This document shows, piece after piece, positions 45,543-54,708 of a stretch of DNA of 64,000 bases. The number at the start of each line of letters is the position of its first letter. Positions within the stretch are counted from its first letter, which is position 1. Origin of the DNA: Planococcus sp. CP5-4_YE. Lineage in GTDB: Bacteria > Bacillota > Bacilli > Bacillales_A > Planococcaceae. The notes under the pieces were generated by a model. It saw nothing but the letters and a program-made list of their open reading frames with translations. It was not told the DNA's origin and did not search any database. The position numbers and the translations under genes were made by a program. The DNA is taken from the NCBI RefSeq assembly GCF_019042655.1, contig NZ_JAHPZO010000004.1:1-64000 (forward strand). The letters run 5' to 3'.

Positions 45543-46562
45543 TTATGCTAATACATGGCTTTTGGCATTCACCGTTTTCTGCAATTGAGCCTGTACGTGA
45601 TGTGCCCATTTTTCAAATTCCACCAAGAACCCGTCATGGCCAAAATCCGTTTCGATCTTTTCCCAGTTGGCATTTAGCTGGTTTTCGACCCATGGAATCA
45701 TCAATTCACCTGGATACAATAAATCATGGCTATAAGAGATCGAAAGCAGTTCAGTGGCTATTTCCGCCTCTTCCATATCGTGTGTATTCATGGCTTTTAG
45801 CAAAACGAGATAGCTATTCGGGTCGAAACGCCCCGCCAATTTGCGCCCTTGATAATCTAGATAGGACTGAACTTCAAAATTTTCTCCGCAGCGTGCACGG
45901 CCGAAGCGGCCATTGAATAATTGGCTGCTCCGGTACGTCACCATGCCGGCCATGCGCGCGATTTCAAATCCTTTCAGCCTGGTTTCTGGATGATAATCAC
46001 CTGACTGGAATTCGGGATCGTTTTCGATTGCCTGAATGCCGATGTGATTGAATGCAACGCCATAATCGCCGTAATAGGGGGTCACCGCAAGTGCGATTGC
46101 CGTATCCAGAAACTCTGGGTACAGCCGTGCCCATTCCAAGGTTTTCATGCCACCGAGAGAACCACCGATTACCGCTGCCAGATGGTCGATGCCCAGTAGC
46201 TCCAGAGCTTTCCGTTCTGCTCTCACCATATCCCGGATGGTCAGTTCAGGAAATGACGCACGGTAAGGCTCACCGGTTTCTGGATTGACTGAAAGCGGGC
46301 CGGTCGAGCCATTGCAGCCGCCAAGTACATTGAATGTGATGACTTGGAACTGACCAGTATCCACTGCTTTTTCATGGCCGATCAGCCCTTCCCACCAGCC
46401 CGGTTGATCTGCAGTTCCCACTGCAAATTGATCACCAGTCAACGCGTGGCAAACCAGAATCGCCGGCGCAGAACTTTCTCCGACGCGTTCATACGCCAAT
46501 TCCACTTCGGGCAATAGTTGATCAGATTCAAGTTTCAGCTGGCCGATGGATACTGTCGTCAT
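45543..46562 (-). CDS. metX: Homoserine O-acetyltransferase
   Basis: 339 residues of the alpha/beta-hydrolase MetX family. The nucleophile Ser135 lies in GGSLGGM, the conserved GGCNGSTGP is at about 81-89, and the catalytic His is in DFGHDGFLVE. The enzyme acylates L-homoserine from acetyl-CoA for direct sulfhydrylation by MetY. Length is a little below the usual 360-380. It lies 12 bp after metY in one operon that starts with a SAM riboswitch. AAGGAGGG precedes the ATG. A serine- or succinyl-specific variant is possible but less likely. Confidence 0.92.
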   Translation of the reverse strand: MTTVSIGQLKLESDQLLPEVELAYERVGESSAPAILVCHALTGDQFAVGTADQPGWWEGLIGHEKAVDTGQFQVITFNVLGGCNGSTGPLSVNPETGEPYRASFPELTIRDMVRAERKALELLGIDHLAAVIGGSLGGMKTLEWARLYPEFLDTAIALAVTPYYGDYGVAFNHIGIQAIENDPEFQSGDYHPETRLKGFEIARMAGMVTYRSSQLFNGRFGRARCGENFEVQSYLDYQGRKLAGRFDPNSYLVLLKAMNTHDMEEAEIATELLSISYSHDLLYPGELMIPWVENQLNANWEKIETDFGHDGFLVEFEKWAHHVQAQLQKTVNAKSHVLA

Positions 46563-46574
46563 CCGAATCCCTCC

Positions 46575-47864
46575 TTACGCGTTCTCGAGTACTGCCGCTT
46601 GGATCGCTTGCTCCAAATCGGCAATCAAGTCTTCGTGGTTTTCCAATCCTACAGACAAGCGGATCAATTCTTCCGTGACGCCTGACTTTTTCAGCTCTTC
46701 CGCCGTCAATTGCTGGTGCGTTGTGGACGCCGGATGGATGATTAATGATTTCGCATCGCCGACATTCGCCACGTGCGACCATAAATTAACGCCATCGATC
46801 ACTTTGCGGCCGGCTTCCCGTCCGCCTTTGATGCCGAAATTGACGATCGAACCATAGCTGTCTTTCAAGTATTTATCAGCAAGTGTTTTGGATGGATGGT
46901 CTTCTAAACCAAGGTAATTGACCCACTCGACTTGCGGATGGTCTTTCAAATACTCCGCGACCTTCTGCGCATTCGTCGCATGGCGCGGAATCCGGAGATG
47001 CAAAGTTTCAAGTCCCTGGAGCAGTGCATGGGCGCTGTCCGCGCTGAGCGATGGACCGAAATCACGCAATAGCTGAACGCGCAATTTCGTTGCGAATGCC
47101 GCTTCTGGCACATCGATGCCGAAGCGGATGCCGTGATAGGATTCATCCGGCTCCGTGTAATTCGGGAAGCGCGGGTTGTCCCAGTTAAAGCGCCCGGCAT
47201 CGACCGCTACGCCGCCGATCGTTGTCCCGTGCCCGCCAATCCATTTCGTTGCTGAATGGATGACCACGTCTGCACCGAATTCAATCGGGTTGCTGACGAA
47301 AGGCGACGCGAATGTATTATCAATCAAAAGCGGTACGCCATTTTCATGTGCGATATTAGCTATCCGCTCGACGTCGAACACGTTCAAACTTGGATTCCCG
47401 ATAATTTCACCGAACAAGGCTTTCGTCTTGTCCGTGATCGCTGCACGGAAATTTTCAGGGTCGGTGGCATCGACGAATTTCACGTTAATGCCATAGCGCG
47501 GTAATGTGTTGGCGAATAGATTATAGGTTCCTCCATATAAATTGCTGTCGGCAACAATTTCGTCGCCTGCTTCCGCAATGTTCAAAACTGAAAATGCAAT
47601 GGCGGCCATCCCTGAAGACAAAGCTACTGCAGCAGTACCGCCTTCAAGAAGTGCGACGCGCTGTTCAAACACATCGACTGTCGGGTTCATGATGCGCGAA
47701 TAAATATTGCCCGTTTCTTTCAAGCCGAATAGATTTTGTGCGTGCTCGGTATCTTTGAATACATAAGAAGTCGTTTTGTGGACCGGTACGCCACGTGCGC
47801 CTGTCACTGGATCCGGTTCTTGGCCACCATGTAATAGTAGAGTTTCTGGTTTGAATTTTGTCAT
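46575..47864 (-). CDS. metY: O-acetylhomoserine sulfhydrylase
   Basis: 429 residues of the PLP-dependent Cys/Met metabolism family. The PLP Lys is in HSATKWIGGHGT, and the length and the LLHGGQEPDPVTGARGVPVHKTTSY start are those of MetY. It joins O-acetylhomoserine and sulfide to give homocysteine. The ATG at 47864 has GGAGG 8 bases upstream (a TTG at 47870 overlaps the spacer). It is the first gene of metY-metX, controlled by the upstream S-box. Confidence 0.93.
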   Translation of the reverse strand: MTKFKPETLLLHGGQEPDPVTGARGVPVHKTTSYVFKDTEHAQNLFGLKETGNIYSRIMNPTVDVFEQRVALLEGGTAAVALSSGMAAIAFSVLNIAEAGDEIVADSNLYGGTYNLFANTLPRYGINVKFVDATDPENFRAAITDKTKALFGEIIGNPSLNVFDVERIANIAHENGVPLLIDNTFASPFVSNPIEFGADVVIHSATKWIGGHGTTIGGVAVDAGRFNWDNPRFPNYTEPDESYHGIRFGIDVPEAAFATKLRVQLLRDFGPSLSADSAHALLQGLETLHLRIPRHATNAQKVAEYLKDHPQVEWVNYLGLEDHPSKTLADKYLKDSYGSIVNFGIKGGREAGRKVIDGVNLWSHVANVGDAKSLIIHPASTTHQQLTAEELKKSGVTEELIRLSVGLENHEDLIADLEQAIQAAVLENA

Positions 47865-47913
47865 TGTCAATTCCTCCTGTTTTCTATTGGTTTTGTTCGG
47901 TTTGAGGAGGACA

Positions 47914-47943
47914 CAAAAAGACCCTCTTCAGAAAGAAGAGGGC
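47914..47943 (-). terminator. Riboswitch expression-platform terminator before metY
   Basis: 8-bp stem CCCTCTTC/GAAGAGGG (47922-47929/47935-47942) followed by CTTTTTG on the minus strand. It lies between the SAM riboswitch and metY. Confidence 0.85.
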
Positions 47944-47964
47944 CGTTAGTTACGGATTTGCCTC

Positions 47965-48079
47965 CTCTTATCTTTCAGCGACGCAAATGCGCGCTGTAGG
48001 ATTTAGCACCTTTCCAGACATGAGCCTGTTGGTTGCCGGGCATCGTAGGGCCTATTCCCTCCGCCTCTCGTGATAAGAG
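47965..48079 (-). promoter_or_regulatory. SAM-I riboswitch (S-box) controlling metY-metX
   Basis: P1 arms CTCTTATC/GATAAGAG close the element at 47965-47972/48072-48079 (minus strand). Inside are the S-box hallmarks GAGGCGGAGGGA, GGCCC, GATGCCCGGCAACC and GGTGCTAAATCC, in the right order. Bound S-adenosylmethionine favours the terminator at 47914-47943 and shuts off metY-metX. Confidence 0.95.
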
Positions 48080-48106
48080 TATTCAGTTATTTTTTGCTTG
48101 TGGAAA

Positions 48107-48136
48107 AGTATAGAGGACAGCGCAAGATAAAGTCAA
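48107..48136 (-). promoter_or_regulatory. Promoter of the metY S-box transcript
   Basis: On the minus strand: -35 TTGACT (48136-48131), 18-base spacer, -10 TATACT (48112-48107), about 30 bp before the riboswitch. Confidence 0.6.
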
Positions 48137-48205
48137 GTATATTTTTCTAAAAATTTTAACTATTACAAGCAATTCATCAGCCTGAAAAAAATATTAGGAA
48201 AGTCG

Positions 48206-48234
48206 TTGACTTTTTCGCTATTTCGAAATAGAGT
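48206..48234 (+). promoter_or_regulatory. Promoter of the metN S-box transcript
   Basis: -35 TTGACT (48206-48211), 17-base spacer, -10 TAGAGT (48229-48234), about 32 bp before the second S-box. Confidence 0.55.
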
Positions 48235-48265
48235 AGGAATCACGAATTGAATAGCTTACATCACT

Positions 48266-48378
48266 TTCTTATCCAGAGAAACCGAGGGACAGGCCCTATG
48301 ACGTTTCGGCAGCAGATTCGCAAACTAGCGAAAACTGTGCTAATTCCTGCAAATGCTTCAGCATTTGGAAGATGAGAA
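48266..48378 (+). promoter_or_regulatory. SAM-I riboswitch (S-box) controlling metNPQ
   Basis: P1 arms CTTATC/GATGAG (48268-48273/48371-48376). S-box elements in order: AGAGAAACCGAGGGA, GGCCC, TTTCGGCAGC and GTGCTAATTCCTGC. It is more diverged from consensus than the metY copy (GTTTCGGCAGC for the usual CCCGGCAAC) but clearly the same class. Confidence 0.9.
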
Positions 48379-48401
48379 TGAGGTGGTTTCATATTTTGGA
48401 G

Positions 48402-48442
48402 CCCTCTTTTTTCTTGCGTATAAGAAAAAAGAGGGTTTTTTT
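48402..48442 (+). terminator. Riboswitch expression-platform terminator before metN
   Basis: 14-bp stem 48402-48415/48422-48435 (CCCTCTTTTTTCTT and its complement) with a seven-T run. Confidence 0.92.
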
Positions 48443-48511
48443 ATTGTTATTTCAAGAAAGTGTTCGTTCGCACTCATTCGTTTTTTTATTTGTAGCCACA
48501 GGAGGGACACC

Positions 48512-49543
48512 ATGATTCAATTTGAAGCAGTCAAGAAAACTTATGTATCCGGCAAACAGCAAGTCCACGCGCTCAATGGCATCGATCTGAACGTCGAAAC
48601 TGGCGAGATCTACGGCGTCATCGGATTTAGCGGCGCAGGAAAAAGCTCGTTGATCCGCACGGTGAATTTGCTCGAGCGCCCTTCCAAAGGACGCGTGCTC
48701 ATCCATGGAGAGGATATTTCCACGTTAAGCGCACGAAAAATCCGCGATACACGAAAAAATATCGGCATGATTTTCCAGCATTTCAATTTGCTGAACTCGA
48801 AAACAGTGCACCATAATATCGCGATGCCGCTACTCCTCGCCAAGACCCCGAAAGCGGAAGTCGACCGGAAAGTGGCGGAACTATTGGAATTTGTCGGGCT
48901 TGCCGAACAGGCTAAAAAATACCCTGACCAACTGTCCGGCGGGCAAAAGCAGCGAATTGGCATTGCGCGGGCACTCGCCACAAACCCATCCATATTGCTA
49001 TGCGACGAAGCAACTTCAGCACTTGACCCGCAGACGACCCAGTCCATCTTGGATCTGCTGCGCCGCATCAATCAGGAATACAACATCACCATCTTGCTCA
49101 TTACCCACGAAATGGGTGTCATTCGGGAAATCTGCGACAAAGTAGCCGTACTTGAAGAAGGACGCGTCATTGAGCAAGGCAGCGTGTTTGAAGTGTTCAC
49201 CAATCCCCAGCACACGACGACGAAGCGTTTTGTCCGTTCGGTCATGAACGATGAATTGCCAGATTCGCTGCTTGAACAGATCCGTCACAATGACGGGGCG
49301 CGTCCGATCTACCGGGTGCAGTTCACCGGAAATTCAGTCGGCCAGCCCTTCATGTCACGGGTATCGCGTGAATTCCAGCTCGATTTAAATGTGCTGTTCG
49401 GTAATATTACAGAACTTCAAGGCATTCCATACGGCAATTTGATTGTGGAATTCGACGGCGCACACGCAGAAATCGATCGCGCACTCGCCTCGATCCGAAA
49501 CGATAACATTCAAGTAGAGGAGGTGCAGCAACATGCAGGTTGA
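48512..49543 (+). CDS. metN: Methionine ABC transporter ATP-binding protein
   Basis: 343 residues. Walker A is GFSGAGKSS, the signature LSGGQKQRIGIARAL and Walker B ILLCDEATSALD, with a C-terminal NIL domain (about 265-340) that binds methionine in MetN homologues. The start at 48512 has GGAGGG upstream; the open frame back to 48353 crosses the riboswitch terminator and is rejected. First gene of metN-metP-metQ-M20, behind a SAM riboswitch. Confidence 0.95.
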   Translation: MIQFEAVKKTYVSGKQQVHALNGIDLNVETGEIYGVIGFSGAGKSSLIRTVNLLERPSKGRVLIHGEDISTLSARKIRDTRKNIGMIFQHFNLLNSKTVHHNIAMPLLLAKTPKAEVDRKVAELLEFVGLAEQAKKYPDQLSGGQKQRIGIARALATNPSILLCDEATSALDPQTTQSILDLLRRINQEYNITILLITHEMGVIREICDKVAVLEEGRVIEQGSVFEVFTNPQHTTTKRFVRSVMNDELPDSLLEQIRHNDGARPIYRVQFTGNSVGQPFMSRVSREFQLDLNVLFGNITELQGIPYGNLIVEFDGAHAEIDRALASIRNDNIQVEEVQQHAG

Positions 49544-50183
49544 TCAATCGCAAATTTTAGAAGCTTTATGGGAGACACTTTACATGACCGGTGCATCCTT
49601 CGTGTTCTCGCTCTTCATCGGCTTGCCCCTCGGCATCTTGCTGGTTGTCACGAGAAAAGGCCACCTGCTCGAAAACGAAGCGGTCTTTAACGTATTGAAT
49701 ATCGTCATTAACATCTTCCGTTCGGTTCCGTTCATCATCTTGATGGTCGCCATCATTCCGCTGACCCGCATTATCGTTGGAACATCAATCGGTACAGCTG
49801 CAGCCATCGTCCCCTTAGTATTTTACGCAGGGCCTTACATCGCCCGGCTCATCGAGAACTCTTTGCTCGAAGTCGATAAAGGCGTCATCGAAGCCGCTCA
49901 GGCGATGGGTGCTTCTCCCGGACAAATTATTTTTCGCTTCCTAATCCCGGAAGCGCTGAGTTCACTTGTTTTGGCGTTGACGATCGCTATCGTCGGCTTG
50001 ATCGGCGCATCCGCTATGGCCGGTGCCATTGGTGGCGGCGGGCTCGGTGACTTGGCCATCACATACGGCTATCAGCGCTTCGACACATTGGTCATGCTGT
50101 TGACTGTCGCCATTCTGGTCGTCCTGGTGCAGGGCGTCCAATCGCTCGGCAACTTCATGTCCCGCAAAGTGCGCCGCAGTTAA
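49533..50183 (+). CDS. metP: Methionine ABC transporter permease
   Basis: 216 residues with five transmembrane helices. The EAA loop EAAQAMGASPGQIIFRFLIPEA contacts MetN. It overlaps metN by 11 bases and has GAGGAGG upstream. The domain matches MetI/MetP permeases, which form the methionine channel with MetN and MetQ. Confidence 0.93.
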   Translation: MQVDQSQILEALWETLYMTGASFVFSLFIGLPLGILLVVTRKGHLLENEAVFNVLNIVINIFRSVPFIILMVAIIPLTRIIVGTSIGTAAAIVPLVFYAGPYIARLIENSLLEVDKGVIEAAQAMGASPGQIIFRFLIPEALSSLVLALTIAIVGLIGASAMAGAIGGGGLGDLAITYGYQRFDTLVMLLTVAILVVLVQGVQSLGNFMSRKVRRS

Positions 50184-50251
50184 GTTCATTTATGCACAGC
50201 AATACATTTCAATCAAATCACTTACTTAAAAAAACATTGGAGGATTTCATC

Positions 50252-51085
50252 ATGAAAAAAATGACAGCAATTTTAGCTACAGCAGGATTGGCTACACTTC
50301 TTACCGCGTGCGGAGACGATAGCTCTGCCGGCGAAACCACGAAAGTGACACTCGGCATCAGTGGATCGGACACGACGATCTGGGATTATGTCGGCGACAA
50401 AGCGGCTGAAGAAGGCATTGAACTCGATATCATCACCTTCTCGGATTATGTTGCGCCGAACTTGGCACTCGCTGAAGGCGAACTGGACTTGAACGCCTTC
50501 CAGACCATCTCGTATTTCGATGAATTTGTCGAAGAGCACAATGTCGATATCGTACCGATCGGCTCTACCGTCATTGCACCGATGGGCTTATATTCTGATA
50601 AATACGAATCGGTTGAAGAACTACCGGAAGGTGCCCAAATCGCTATGCCGAACGAAGCGACCAACATGGGCCGCGCACTCCTCTTGCTCGATGAATCCGG
50701 GCTTATCACCTTATCCGATGATGCAGGATTGACCGGGACAGCAGAAGACATTATCGACAACCCGAAAAACATTGAAGTCGTCCCAATGACTTCCGCCCAT
50801 ACACCGCGCGCTATGGCTGACGTCGCTGCTTCCATCGTCAATAACGGCATCGCAGTGGATGCTGGATTAAATCCGACAGAAGACCCGATTGCCCGTGAAA
50901 GCGATACGGCAAAACCTTATATCAACTTGATAGCCGCGCAAGCTGGCGAAGAAGATAACGAAGCGTATCAGCGCATCGTGGAATTGTACCAGGAAGAAGA
51001 CACAGCTGAATTTGTCATCGAGCACACAGAAGGCGCTCAAATCCCGACTTTCGTTTCGGTTGAAGAATTAGTTGATTACCAATAA
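50252..51085 (+). CDS. metQ: Methionine ABC transporter substrate-binding lipoprotein
   Basis: 277 residues. A lipoprotein signal (MKKMTAILATAG, lipobox LLTAC, Cys at about 20) is followed by a NlpA/MetQ-type binding domain (KVTLGISGSDTTIWDY, LNAFQTISYFDEF, PNEATNMGRALLLL). It captures methionine outside the membrane and delivers it to MetP/MetN. TTGGAGG lies ahead of the ATG at 50252; the longer frame to 50192 lacks a site. Confidence 0.93.
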   Translation: MKKMTAILATAGLATLLTACGDDSSAGETTKVTLGISGSDTTIWDYVGDKAAEEGIELDIITFSDYVAPNLALAEGELDLNAFQTISYFDEFVEEHNVDIVPIGSTVIAPMGLYSDKYESVEELPEGAQIAMPNEATNMGRALLLLDESGLITLSDDAGLTGTAEDIIDNPKNIEVVPMTSAHTPRAMADVAASIVNNGIAVDAGLNPTEDPIARESDTAKPYINLIAAQAGEEDNEAYQRIVELYQEEDTAEFVIEHTEGAQIPTFVSVEELVDYQ

Positions 51086-51150
51086 GAAGACAGTCACTCT
51101 GCAGTTGCACGCCGCTGAAAAATGAAATTCCATTCGAGGGGGACCATTAC

Positions 51151-52356
51151 ATGACCATCATTAGCGAAGCACGCGAGACGATTACGGAATCGATCGACAA
51201 GAACCGCGCACAATATTTACGCATCAGCCATGCCATCCATGAAAATCCTGAAATCGGCAATGAAGAAGTGTTCGCGAGCGGGCTCTTGACCGGATTGCTC
51301 GAAGAAGCCGGATTCCAGGTGGAAGACGGTGTCGCTGGCCACCACACTGCCTTTTACGCGGTCCGCGACAGCCAAAAGCCAGGGCCGACCATCGCGTTTC
51401 TAGCTGAATACGACGCTTTGCCGGGTCTCGGCCATGCATGCGGACACAATATTATCGGCACGACCAGTGTCGCAGCGGCGATTGCGCTCAGTAAAACCTT
51501 GGAATTGACAGGCGGGCGCGTCGTCGTTCTCGGCACCCCCGCCGAAGAAGGCGGGCCGAATGGCAGCGCGAAAGGCAGTTTCGTCAAACACGGACTTCTA
51601 GAAAAAATCGATGCCGCATTGATGCTTCACCCTTCAGGCAATTCGGCTGTTACTGGCCCTTCGCTTGCTGTCGACCCGCTGAGTTTTCATTTCTACGGCA
51701 AGCCGGCCCATGCTGCCGGATCCCCTGAAAAAGGTATCAATGCACTCGATGCCGTACTCCAATTGTTTAACGGCATCAACGCCCTTCGCCAGCAATTGCC
51801 GGATGATGCGCGGGTGCATGGCATCATCACGCACGGGGGCGATGCGCCCAATATCATCCCGGAATACGCTTCTGCCCGCTTTTATATCCGCGGCGACTCT
51901 TGGAAAAAGACAGCAGAGACGGCGCAAAAAGTGCGTGCCATCGCTGAAGGCGCTGCCCTTGCAACAGGCGCCCGTGTCGACATCGAACGTTTCCAGAATG
52001 AAGTGAAAGACCTTGTCGTCACGCCTGAACTCGATGAAATCCTCAAAGCTGAACTTGAAGCTTTGGGCGATCAAGTAGCCGCTTCGCGTATTTCTGGACT
52101 CGGATCGACCGATGCCGGCAACATTAGTTACGAAGTGCCGACTGCCCATGGCTATATCAAAATAGGCCCCGAAAGCCTCATTGCCCATAGCGAAGAATTT
52201 CAGGAAGCCGCCCGTTCAAAAGCAGGCGATGAGGCATTAATCCGGGGCGCAAAAGCATTAGCCCAAACAGGTTACCGTTTGCTGACGGAACATGCTTTAT
52301 TGGCTCAAGTCAAACACGCCCATACGCGGTCACTTGCCCACAAGCAACAAGAGTAG
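51151..52356 (+). CDS. M20D-type amidohydrolase/peptidase in the methionine uptake operon
   Basis: 401 residues. Metal-site stretches are FLAEYDALPGLGHACGHN (two ligands), GTPAEEGG (catalytic Glu pair), LMLHP and a late IAHSEEF. It resembles AbgB/PM20D2-type amidohydrolases that cleave N-acyl or dipeptide bonds. It follows metQ after 65 bp without a terminator between, so it is probably regulated by the same S-box. Release of methionine from N-acyl-methionine or methionyl peptides is a reasonable inference. GAGGGGG precedes the ATG. Confidence 0.85.
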   Translation: MTIISEARETITESIDKNRAQYLRISHAIHENPEIGNEEVFASGLLTGLLEEAGFQVEDGVAGHHTAFYAVRDSQKPGPTIAFLAEYDALPGLGHACGHNIIGTTSVAAAIALSKTLELTGGRVVVLGTPAEEGGPNGSAKGSFVKHGLLEKIDAALMLHPSGNSAVTGPSLAVDPLSFHFYGKPAHAAGSPEKGINALDAVLQLFNGINALRQQLPDDARVHGIITHGGDAPNIIPEYASARFYIRGDSWKKTAETAQKVRAIAEGAALATGARVDIERFQNEVKDLVVTPELDEILKAELEALGDQVAASRISGLGSTDAGNISYEVPTAHGYIKIGPESLIAHSEEFQEAARSKAGDEALIRGAKALAQTGYRLLTEHALLAQVKHAHTRSLAHKQQE

Positions 52357-52386
52357 AAAAACAGCGTTGCGGCGCTGTTTTTTTCT
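52357..52386 (+). terminator. Terminator after the methionine uptake operon
   Basis: 10-bp stem AAAAACAGCG/CGCTGTTTTT (52357-52366/52373-52382) with a T-run. Confidence 0.87.
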
Positions 52387-52442
52387 ATACCCATCAAATT
52401 TCGTGCTAAAATAGAAACATTACATACATAGGAGGCTTTACC

Positions 52443-53660
52443 ATGATCGAGCATTTGATCGAACGCCTAGTGCGCTATGCTAAAATCGACACACAATCCA
52501 ATTTCGAAAATGATGCAACACCTTCAACTCTTGGACAATGGGATTTACTGAACGAATTGGAAAAAGAAATGAAAAGTATTGGTTTAGAAGAAGTCGAAGT
52601 TGATGAGCACGGCTATTTGTTCGGCACTTTGCCGGCAAATACGGAAAAACCGCGCCCTGTCATTGGTTTCTTAGCACATGTTGATACAGCGACCGACTTT
52701 ACCGGAAAAGACGTAAATCCGCAGCGTATTGAAAACTATGACGGCAAAGACATTCCATTAAGCGACAAGGTGTCGATGAAAACGGCGGATTTCCCGGCTC
52801 TGCAGAACTACATCGGCCATACCTTGATCACGACGGATGGCACTACCTTGCTTGGCGCCGACAATAAAGCAGGAATTGCTGAAATCATGACAGCGATGAA
52901 ATACCTGATCGAACATCCAGAAATCGAACACGGCAAAATCCGCGTCGGCTTCACGCCGGATGAAGAAATCGGCCGCGGCCCGCATAAATTTGATGTCGCC
53001 CGCTTCGGCGCCGACTATGCATATACGATGGATGGAGGGCCGCTTGGCGAGCTTCAATATGAAAGCTTTAATGCCGCGAGCGCAAAACTGACTGTGCACG
53101 GAACGAGCGTTCATCCGGGTTCCGCAAAAAATAAAATGGTCAATGCCATCACGGTTGCCGCCCGCTTCCAAGCAGAAATGCCTGCTAATGAAGTACCTGA
53201 GAAAACAGAAGGTTACGAAGGATTTATCCATTTGAATAACTTCAATGGCACTGTCGAACAAGCGATGCTCCAGTATATCGTCCGCGATTTCGATAAAGAT
53301 AAATTCGAAGCGAAAAAACGCCACATGGAACAAGTAGCGGCAAGCTTGCAAGAAGAATTCGGCAAAGAAGCAATCGAACTGGAGCTCGAAGATCAATATT
53401 ACAATATGCGCGAGAAAATCGAACCGGTCATGGAAATTGTCGAGCAAGCAGCCCAAGCGATGAAGACAGTAGAAGTTTCTCCTGACATCCTGCCGATTCG
53501 CGGCGGTACGGACGGCTCGCAATTATCCTATATGGGCTTGCCGACACCGAATATATTCACTGGCGGCGAAAACTATCATGGCAAATTCGAGTTCATTTCT
53601 GCTGAAAACATGGAAAAAGCAACTCAAGTGATCATAGAAGTCGCGAAAACCGCAAAATAA
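52443..53660 (+). CDS. pepT: Peptidase T (tripeptide aminopeptidase)
   Basis: 405 residues, the normal PepT length. Zinc-site motifs are [33 protein letters not shown] and [13 protein letters not shown], with a late [11 protein letters not shown]20B enzyme that removes the N-terminal residue from tripeptides in the cytoplasm. AGGAGG lies ahead of the ATG. It is a single gene with its own terminator. Confidence 0.94.
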   Translation: MIEHLIERLVRYAKIDTQSNFENDATPSTLGQWDLLNELEKEMKSIGLEEVEVDEHGYLFGTLPANTEKPRPVIGFLAHVDTATDFTGKDVNPQRIENYDGKDIPLSDKVSMKTADFPALQNYIGHTLITTDGTTLLGADNKAGIAEIMTAMKYLIEHPEIEHGKIRVGFTPDEEIGRGPHKFDVARFGADYAYTMDGGPLGELQYESFNAASAKLTVHGTSVHPGSAKNKMVNAITVAARFQAEMPANEVPEKTEGYEGFIHLNNFNGTVEQAMLQYIVRDFDKDKFEAKKRHMEQVAASLQEEFGKEAIELELEDQYYNMREKIEPVMEIVEQAAQAMKTVEVSPDILPIRGGTDGSQLSYMGLPTPNIFTGGENYHGKFEFISAENMEKATQVIIEVAKTAK

Positions 53661-53711
53661 TTGATTTTCCCTACCCATTTCCCGGGAAATCTTTTCAGCA
53701 CGATTCAACAC

Positions 53712-53741
53712 AAAAAGCAGCGGCCGATGCCGCTGCTTTTC
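53712..53741 (+). terminator. Terminator after pepT
   Basis: 12-bp stem AAAAGCAGCGGC (53713-53724) with its complement to 53740, loop CGAT, T-run inside the 3' arm. Confidence 0.85.
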
Positions 53742-53760
53742 CATTTTGTCGAGAAAGGTA

Positions 53761-54060
53761 ATAAATCGTATTTTCCGAAGCTTATCGCTCGCTTTCCTCG
53801 GGGCGGGAATCGAGCCTCCTCGTCACTAAAACCGTTGCTCCCACATCTGCTCTCACATTTGCAAGCAAATGCATCGCAAAAAATATTGCAAGCAGATGCG
53901 TCGCAAATGAATGTGCTCAGCTAAGCTTCGCTCCTTCATTGCCTGCGGGGTCTCTCAAACCCGTCACTTCGCTGCTCCCACAGGAAAGATAAGGTCGAAC
54001 TACGTGAGAACTTATCTTTGCGAAGTAATGCGAAGCATTATTGAGCAGAAGGTTTTACGA
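53761..54060 (-). repeat. Dispersed repeat family B, copy 2
   Basis: Non-coding block between pepT and the DUF4825 gene. In reverse complement, 53892-53922 and 53837-53852 match 1373-1403 and 1446-1461. It extends further than copy 1, with ordered hairpins: AAAGATAAG/CTTATCTTT (53985-53993/54011-54019) and a short AATGCGAAGCATT palindrome. No gene is seen in 53661-54171. Confidence 0.7.
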
Positions 54061-54171
54061 GCGAACGCTTCTCCAAATACTTAGTAAGATCATTGATTAT
54101 TGAATGTAGAAAAAACGACTTCATTCTAATTCGTAATGGATTAATAGATTTTTTTCAAGTTTCATGCAGTT

Positions 54172-54669
54172 TCAATATTGTGTTAGCAACGCGTCAATTT
54201 TTTGATTTTCATCCAAATACTGTGCGAGCAGCTCTTCCAGTTTTTCTTGCTCATCAATTCCGGCCAAATCCACTCCATACCAAGCTTGCAATTGTTCTCT
54301 CGTTAGCCGGTATTGCTCCACGCTTGCTCCTGTGTCGAAGTCAAATCGGACCCAATCCACATTGTCGAGCAGCGTAAATAAATAAGTCGCGTTATGTGCC
54401 GCTGTTTCCTTATCCGATAGCGCAGTCTCCTGCCAATCGTAAGAGGCGGTAATTCCGTAAGGCTGTTGTTTCGTCTCCAATTCAAAGCCTGTAAAATGCT
54501 CTGCACCCGGCAGCCGGTTAAAAGTGTTGAGGACGGCACTGTTATTCCCGACCGCCGCCCCTTCGTATTCGAAGAGGTCTGGTTCCTCTATCACAAGCAA
54601 AGGACTCCATGCGCTCATAACGAGTAGCACAGTGGATAACAGCATGGCCACAGTAAGTATTTTTCTCAA
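54172..54669 (-). CDS. DUF4825 domain-containing membrane-anchored protein
   Basis: 165 residues. A hydrophobic N-terminus (about 5-20) acts as signal or anchor. The rest begins DLFEYEGAAVGNNSAVLNTFNRLPGAE, which fits DUF4825, a small extracellular domain of unknown function sometimes fused to regulators. The TTG start has GGGGG upstream. It is a single gene downstream of lipA on the same strand (39 bp away), so co-transcription is possible. Confidence 0.65.
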   Translation of the reverse strand: MRKILTVAMLLSTVLLVMSAWSPLLVIEEPDLFEYEGAAVGNNSAVLNTFNRLPGAEHFTGFELETKQQPYGITASYDWQETALSDKETAAHNATYLFTLLDNVDWVRFDFDTGASVEQYRLTREQLQAWYGVDLAGIDEQEKLEELLAQYLDENQKIDALLTQY

Positions 54670-54708
54670 TTCAAGCCCCCAAGGTTTATATACACTGGAT
54701 TCGCTAAT

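Noticed and set aside
48353..48511. N-terminal extension of metN
   Set aside because: The extension would translate through the S-box P1 arm and the terminator hairpin; the start at 48512 has a strong site.
52758..53522. 254-residue minus-strand ORF
   Set aside because: Antisense shadow of pepT, without a ribosome site.
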